From the NCBI RefSeq assembly GCF_034670185.1, contig NZ_JAXMNY010000002.1, positions 1 to 64,000 of the forward strand: 64,000 nt of DNA, read 5' to 3'. How positions within the stretch are numbered: the first letter of the stretch is position 1; each line of letters starts with the position of its first letter. Below the pieces are notes generated by a model. That model worked only from the letters and a program-made list of their open reading frames with translations. It was not told the origin of the DNA and searched no databases. The position numbers and the translations under genes are program-made. Source of the DNA: Nisaea sp. (GTDB lineage: Bacteria > Pseudomonadota > Alphaproteobacteria > Thalassobaculales > Thalassobaculaceae). Shown piece by piece: positions 59,994-64,000 of the stretch.

Positions 59994-61232
59994 ATGGACG
60001 CCCGCATGCAGACCGAAGAAGCGGAGCTGCTGGCTCTGACAGAAGACGCCACGGCCGGTGACACTGATCGCACGGCGATTCTGATCGACCTGTCCTCAAT
60101 CCCCCATATCAACGATCCGATTTTCTTCCGGACGCTGATTGCCCGCATCGATGTTGTGCCGAAGGACGGGAAATCCCAAATGTTCCGGCTCGCGCATCAT
60201 ATCGTCGCCATCGTCACCCCGAGTGACCAGACGCATCTGGCGGTCTACGCAGTCGACCGGCTCGACGCCTTTCTGAAACGCAGCGGACGCGGCGCCGCGC
60301 GACATCAGGAACTCAGCCTCAAGACGGAAGCAGGCAAGCTTGCAAAGATCTGCCGCAAGCTCATGGCTGAAGTCGACAACACACGGCAACCCAACCGCGA
60401 TAGTGGCGAGCTGCAGAGTTTCATGCGGCTGTTCGAATCGCTCAGGAATGCCGATATTTCCAATCTGGTGCGCGAGCAAACCATCTGGGATCTTACCGAC
60501 CTGCATCAGCCAACTTCCCTTGCAAGTGCGCTCACCGTCTCCATCGACGCACTCGACGACATGTTCGGGCAGGACATCCGCGCCAACCCCTGGCTTTTCG
60601 AAAAAGTGATCGAAGTCGTCGATATCCGCATGCTCGACCATCTGGTGGAAGATCGACTGAAAGCGGGCAAAACCTACACAGTGAACGTTAACAGCACAGT
60701 GGTTATCGAGAGGGAACTGGACGAGGCCTTCGCCGCCATTCCGATAAGCACCCGCAAGCGCATCATTCTTGAAGTACCCTATGTCGAGGCCCTGCATGAG
60801 CGGACCGAGTTCGACCGCATGGTGAGCGATCTAGAACACGAGAAATTCCCCATCGCACTGGATGGTGTCCGCTGGACGTCCTTGCCGAAACTCGAAGTGC
60901 CGCCGGAGCGTTTTACCTATTTGAAAATCATGTGGGACCGGCACCTGACGCCCGGCAGTGAAGCCGAATGGACTGCGTTCTCGGAGTGCGTTGCCAGGCT
61001 CGGGCCCGAACGCTTTATCCTCTATAATTGCGTCGACGAAACGGCCATCCCGGATCTCGCTGCACTTGGCATAACCCTGTTCCAGGGCCGCGGTGTCGAG
61101 AGCTTCATCCGCCACGACCGGGTCGAGCTCCTGCATCCTCGTGATGATGACGAGCAGGAAGAACGGCTCGCCGACGAAACCAGCCGGACCGGCAGCAAAA
61201 AAGGGATTCTCGGGAAAATCCTCGGCGGCTGA
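59994..61232 (+). CDS. Degenerate EAL-domain-like protein
   Basis: 412 residues, no membrane segment. Residues about 230-385 follow the EAL phosphodiesterase fold: TYTVNVNSTVVIERELDEAF, RIILEVPYVEA, KFPIALDGVRWTSLP, FTYLKIMW and LAALGITLFQGRGVESFI. The catalytic EAL signature and the metal-binding acidic residues are not visible, so it is likely a sensor or binding domain rather than an active c-di-GMP phosphodiesterase. The N-terminal half is helical. The start at 59994 is tentative; frames beginning upstream run through the azlD repeat and are rejected. Confidence 0.68.
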   Translation: MDARMQTEEAELLALTEDATAGDTDRTAILIDLSSIPHINDPIFFRTLIARIDVVPKDGKSQMFRLAHHIVAIVTPSDQTHLAVYAVDRLDAFLKRSGRGAARHQELSLKTEAGKLAKICRKLMAEVDNTRQPNRDSGELQSFMRLFESLRNADISNLVREQTIWDLTDLHQPTSLASALTVSIDALDDMFGQDIRANPWLFEKVIEVVDIRMLDHLVEDRLKAGKTYTVNVNSTVVIERELDEAFAAIPISTRKRIILEVPYVEALHERTEFDRMVSDLEHEKFPIALDGVRWTSLPKLEVPPERFTYLKIMWDRHLTPGSEAEWTAFSECVARLGPERFILYNCVDETAIPDLAALGITLFQGRGVESFIRHDRVELLHPRDDDEQEERLADETSRTGSKKGILGKILGG

Positions 61233-61351
61233 GATGCCATTGCCAGCACAGCTTCAACTGCGGCAATCTGGGGCTTGATTTGCATCCCACGCCCGCCGAC
61301 CATGCCGGTGGACAGCAAGTAAAAAGAACACCATCAAGGGAGGCTCTGAAT

Positions 61352-63244
61352 ATGGGCCAGTTTGACGACGTCTATCGGCATTCTCTCGACGACCGGGAAG
61401 CATTCTGGGGCGCGGCGGCCGAAGACATTTTCTGGTTCAAGCGCTGGGACAAGGTGCTCGACGACAGCAAGCCGCCCTTCTATCGCTGGTTTTCTGGCGG
61501 CACGACGAACACCTGCTACAACGCGCTCGACCGGCATGTCAAAGAAGGCCGCGGCGACCAGGCGGCTCTGATCTATGACAGCCCGGTCACCGACACCAAG
61601 CAGAGCTTCAGCTACAGCGAGTTGACCGACAAGGTGGCCGCCTTTGCCGGTGTGCTCGCGAAATATGGTCTCGGCTACGGCGACCGGGTCATCATCTACA
61701 TGCCGATGATCCCAGAAGCCGTAATAGCCATGCTGGCCGCGACAAGGATCGGCGCAGTGCACTCCGTCGTCTTCGGCGGCTTCGCCTCGAACGAGCTGGC
61801 AAAGCGGATCGACGATTGCAAACCGAAGCTGATCGTCAGCGCTTCCTGCGGCATTGAGCCCGGTCGCACAGTCGCCTACATGCCGCTGCTCGACGGCGCC
61901 ATCGAGATGGCGGCACACAAGCCGGATCATTGCATCGTCCACCAACGCCCGATGGCCGAAGCCGTGCTGACCCCCGGCCGGGACATCGAATGGAACGCCG
62001 CCCATGACGGCGTGGAGCCAGCGCCCTGCGCCGAAGTGCTTGCGACCGACCCCGCCTACATTCTCTACACTTCCGGAACCACTGGTGTACCGAAGGGAGT
62101 GGTGCGCGACACAGGCGGGCATCTCGTCGCCCTCAAGTGGTCGATGAAAAACATATATGGCGTCGATCCGGGCGAAGTCTTCTGGGCAGCGTCGGACGTC
62201 GGCTGGGTGGTCGGCCATTCCTATATCGTCTACGCACCGCTATTCCATGGCTGCACCACCATGCTCTATGAAGGCAAACCGGTCGGCACGCCGGATGCGG
62301 GTGCCTTCTGGAGGGTCATCTCGGAGCACAAGGTGAGCACCATGTTCACCGCGCCAACCGCCATCCGGGCGATCAAGAAAGAAGATCCGGACGGCAAGCT
62401 GCTCGCGGATTACGACCTCAGCCACTACAAGGCCCAGTTCCTTGCGGGCGAGCGCTGCGATCCGGACACACTGCACTGGTGCGAGGAAAAGCTGAAAGTC
62501 CCAGTGGTGGATCATTGGTGGCAGACCGAAACCGGCTGGCCGATCGCCTCCAACTGCCTCGGCATCGAGGAGCTTCCGGTCAAGGCTGGCTCGCCCACAC
62601 GTGCCGTGCCCGGCTGGGACGTGCAGATCCTCGATGAGGCGAACAAGGAAATGAAGCGCGGCGATATCGGCGCCATCTCGATCAAGCTGCCCATGCCGCC
62701 AGGCTCCCTGCCGACTCTCTGGCAGAATGACGACCGCTTCGTTGAAAGCTACCTCGCCGACTATCCCGGCTACTACAAGACCGGGGACGCGGGCTACATG
62801 GACGAGGATGGCTACCTCTATGTGATGAGCCGGACAGACGACATCATCAACGTCGCCGGACACCGGCTCTCCACCGGCGGCATGGAAGAGGTGCTGGCGG
62901 CACATCCGGCCGTCGCCGAATGCGCTGTCATCGGCGTCGCCGACCAGCTCAAGGGTCAGGTCCCGCTCGGCTTCGTGGTGCTGAAGGATGGCGTGAACAC
63001 GCCGGACGAGCAGATCCTGAAAGAACTGGTGCAGATGGTCCGCGACCGGATCGGGCCGGTGGCTGCCTTCAAGCAGGCCACCATCGTCCATCGCCTGCCG
63101 AAAACCCGCTCCGGCAAGATTCTGCGCGGCACCATGCAGAAAATCGCGGACGGGCAAGACTATCCGATGCCGGCCACCATCGACGATGCGTCGATCCTGC
63201 CGGAGATCAAGGAAGCGCTCACGGAAATCGGGTACGCGAAGTAG
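61352..63244 (+). CDS. prpE: Propionyl-CoA synthetase
   Basis: 630 residues of the acyl-CoA synthetase (ANL) family. The core A3 motif is ILYTSGTTGVPKGVVRD; WWQTETGWPI, YYKTGDAGYMDEDGY and the C-terminal catalytic Lys loop PKTRSGKILRGTM are intact. The opening GQFDDVYRHSLDDREAFWGAAAEDIFW and overall length match PrpE rather than Acs. It activates propionate, feeding the methylcitrate or methylmalonyl route. AAGGGAGG precedes the ATG. Monocistronic, with a strong terminator. Confidence 0.93.
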   Translation: MGQFDDVYRHSLDDREAFWGAAAEDIFWFKRWDKVLDDSKPPFYRWFSGGTTNTCYNALDRHVKEGRGDQAALIYDSPVTDTKQSFSYSELTDKVAAFAGVLAKYGLGYGDRVIIYMPMIPEAVIAMLAATRIGAVHSVVFGGFASNELAKRIDDCKPKLIVSASCGIEPGRTVAYMPLLDGAIEMAAHKPDHCIVHQRPMAEAVLTPGRDIEWNAAHDGVEPAPCAEVLATDPAYILYTSGTTGVPKGVVRDTGGHLVALKWSMKNIYGVDPGEVFWAASDVGWVVGHSYIVYAPLFHGCTTMLYEGKPVGTPDAGAFWRVISEHKVSTMFTAPTAIRAIKKEDPDGKLLADYDLSHYKAQFLAGERCDPDTLHWCEEKLKVPVVDHWWQTETGWPIASNCLGIEELPVKAGSPTRAVPGWDVQILDEANKEMKRGDIGAISIKLPMPPGSLPTLWQNDDRFVESYLADYPGYYKTGDAGYMDEDGYLYVMSRTDDIINVAGHRLSTGGMEEVLAAHPAVAECAVIGVADQLKGQVPLGFVVLKDGVNTPDEQILKELVQMVRDRIGPVAAFKQATIVHRLPKTRSGKILRGTMQKIADGQDYPMPATIDDASILPEIKEALTEIGYAK

Positions 63245-63296
63245 TTCCACGCCGACCCTTCACCGGTAGCGGACATTCACCATTGCTTGAAATCAA

Positions 63297-63328
63297 AAAG
63301 GCCCCGGGGAACGCACCCCGGGGCCTTT
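63297..63328. terminator. Bidirectional terminator after prpE
   Basis: A 13-base perfect stem AAAGGCCCCGGGG (63297-63309) with CCCCGGGGCCTTT (63316-63328), loop AACGCA, preceded by AAAAA and followed by TTTATTCTT. It ends prpE and probably the convergent ABC ATPase gene. Confidence 0.9.
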
Positions 63329-63376
63329 ATTCTTCAAAGCACAGTATCTGTGCCTCTTGGTCTGTGTGATTGAGCT

Positions 63377-64000
63377 CTAAGCTTCCAACCCTTCCGGGAT
63401 CGCCGGCTTGCTGATGATCGGTGCGTCCGGAATGCGGCCTTCCTCGATGCCGTGACAGGCGACGAGTGCACCGTCTCCGGTCGGCCTCGGATCCGGGCGT
63501 TCGCTTCTGCAACGATCATTCGCGAAGGGGCAACGCGGATGAAAGGCGCAACCGTCCGGCGGATTGATCGGGTTCGGGACTTCGCCAGCCACCGGCATCC
63601 GCTCACGACCGGACATTTCAAGATCCGGGATCGTATCCAGCAGCAACCGCGTATAGGGATGGCGTGGTTTGCTGAACAGGAGGTCAGTCGGCGCAACCTC
63701 GGCCAGACGGCCAAGATACATGACGCCGACGCGGTCGGAGACATGACAGACCACCGCGAGGTTGTGGCTGATGAACAGATAGGTCAGCCCCAGTTCCTTC
63801 TGCAGATCCCGCATCAGGTTCAGGATCTGGGCCTGCACAGACACGTCGAGCGCCGAGGTCGGCTCGTCGCAGACCAGGAAATCCGGCTCGCTCGCGAGGG
63901 CGCGTGCAATCGAGAGCCTCTGGCGCTGACCGCCGGAGAACTCATGCGGATATTTGTCACCATCCGCCGGCGCCAGGCCGACCTGTGTCAACAACCGCCC
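63377..64000 (-). CDS. Oligopeptide/dipeptide ABC transporter ATP-binding protein (partial)
   Basis: The C-terminal ~205 residues are visible; the start lies beyond the window edge. ABC signature EFSGGQRQRLSIARAL, Walker B FLVCDEPTSALDVSVQAQ, H-loop ISHNLAVV and the C-terminal GCAFHPRCPFANDRC oligopeptide-transporter motif with conserved cysteines are typical of DppF/OppF-type ATPases. The Walker A is outside the window. It probably follows permease and DppD genes to the right. Confidence 0.9.
   Translation of the reverse strand, partial: GRLLTQVGLAPADGDKYPHEFSGGQRQRLSIARALASEPDFLVCDEPTSALDVSVQAQILNLMRDLQKELGLTYLFISHNLAVVCHVSDRVGVMYLGRLAEVAPTDLLFSKPRHPYTRLLLDTIPDLEMSGRERMPVAGEVPNPINPPDGCAFHPRCPFANDRCRSERPDPRPTGDGALVACHGIEEGRIPDAPIISKPAIPEGLEA

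Overview
The window is a chromosomal segment of a high-GC alphaproteobacterium. The gene content (RuvCAB-Tol-Pal-FtsH-GlmM block, a TrcR-type DUF1013 cell-cycle regulator next to a DUF1192 gene, corrinoid methyl-transfer genes, PrpE) and protein style suggest a marine-type Rhodospirillales relative such as Nisaea or Thalassobaculum. That placement is inference. No tRNA, rRNA, CRISPR array, transposase, integrase or prophage gene was recognised inside the window, although a very strong leftward promoter at the left edge looks like that of an rRNA operon lying outside.

Layout. 0-7.5 kb: the rRNA-type promoter, an M23 envelope peptidase, an APC-type permease, then a rightward three-gene unit (MetF-like reductase, methyltetrahydrofolate:corrinoid methyltransferase, RamA-like ferredoxin/ASKHA corrinoid activator). 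8-9.7 kb: an overlapping pair of a methanogen-output-domain-like protein and a PAS histidine kinase. 9.7-11.4 kb: an AT-rich islet with two small membrane proteins, bracketed by short repeated sequences. 11.4-26 kb: mostly single metabolic genes (M20 peptidase, quinone oxidoreductase, VOC protein, secreted phosphatidylserine-decarboxylase-like protein, YegD-type Hsp70, MCP, AhpD-like protein, PRISE-type reductase, SnoaL-like protein). 25.8-30.8 kb: a cytoplasmic subtilase, a leftward unit (corrinoid protein, DUF1638, PF13769 'virulence factor'), a lysozyme-like protein with an Ig-like N-terminus, and a stand-alone DnaB-like ATPase.

31-46.8 kb is a long leftward block of core genes in a conserved alphaproteobacterial order: yebC-ruvC-ruvA-ruvB-ybgC-tolQ-tolR-tolA-tolB-pal-cpoB-tilS-ftsH-folP-glmM-thiD. 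It couples Holliday-junction processing, outer-membrane constriction, tRNA modification, membrane proteolysis, folate and cell-wall precursor synthesis. 47-64 kb holds a response regulator with an Hpt-like partner, a thioesterase/hydrolase pair, MetY, UbiX, a tandem pair of 3-hydroxybutyrate-dehydrogenase-like SDRs, TrcR, a GlxA-type regulator followed by AzlCD, an unknown secreted protein lying between two nearly identical copies of the azlD 3' end, a degenerate EAL protein, propionyl-CoA synthetase, and the start of an oligopeptide ABC ATPase cut by the window edge.

The most notable system is the aerobic-type corrinoid methyl-transfer machinery. It is split between 3.5-7.5 kb (+) and 27.1-28.7 kb (-). 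Together the loci encode a corrinoid protein, its reductive activator, a methyl-H4folate-linked methyltransferase, a MetF-like enzyme and two uncharacterised partners, but no substrate-specific MttB/MtgB-type methyltransferase is in the window.
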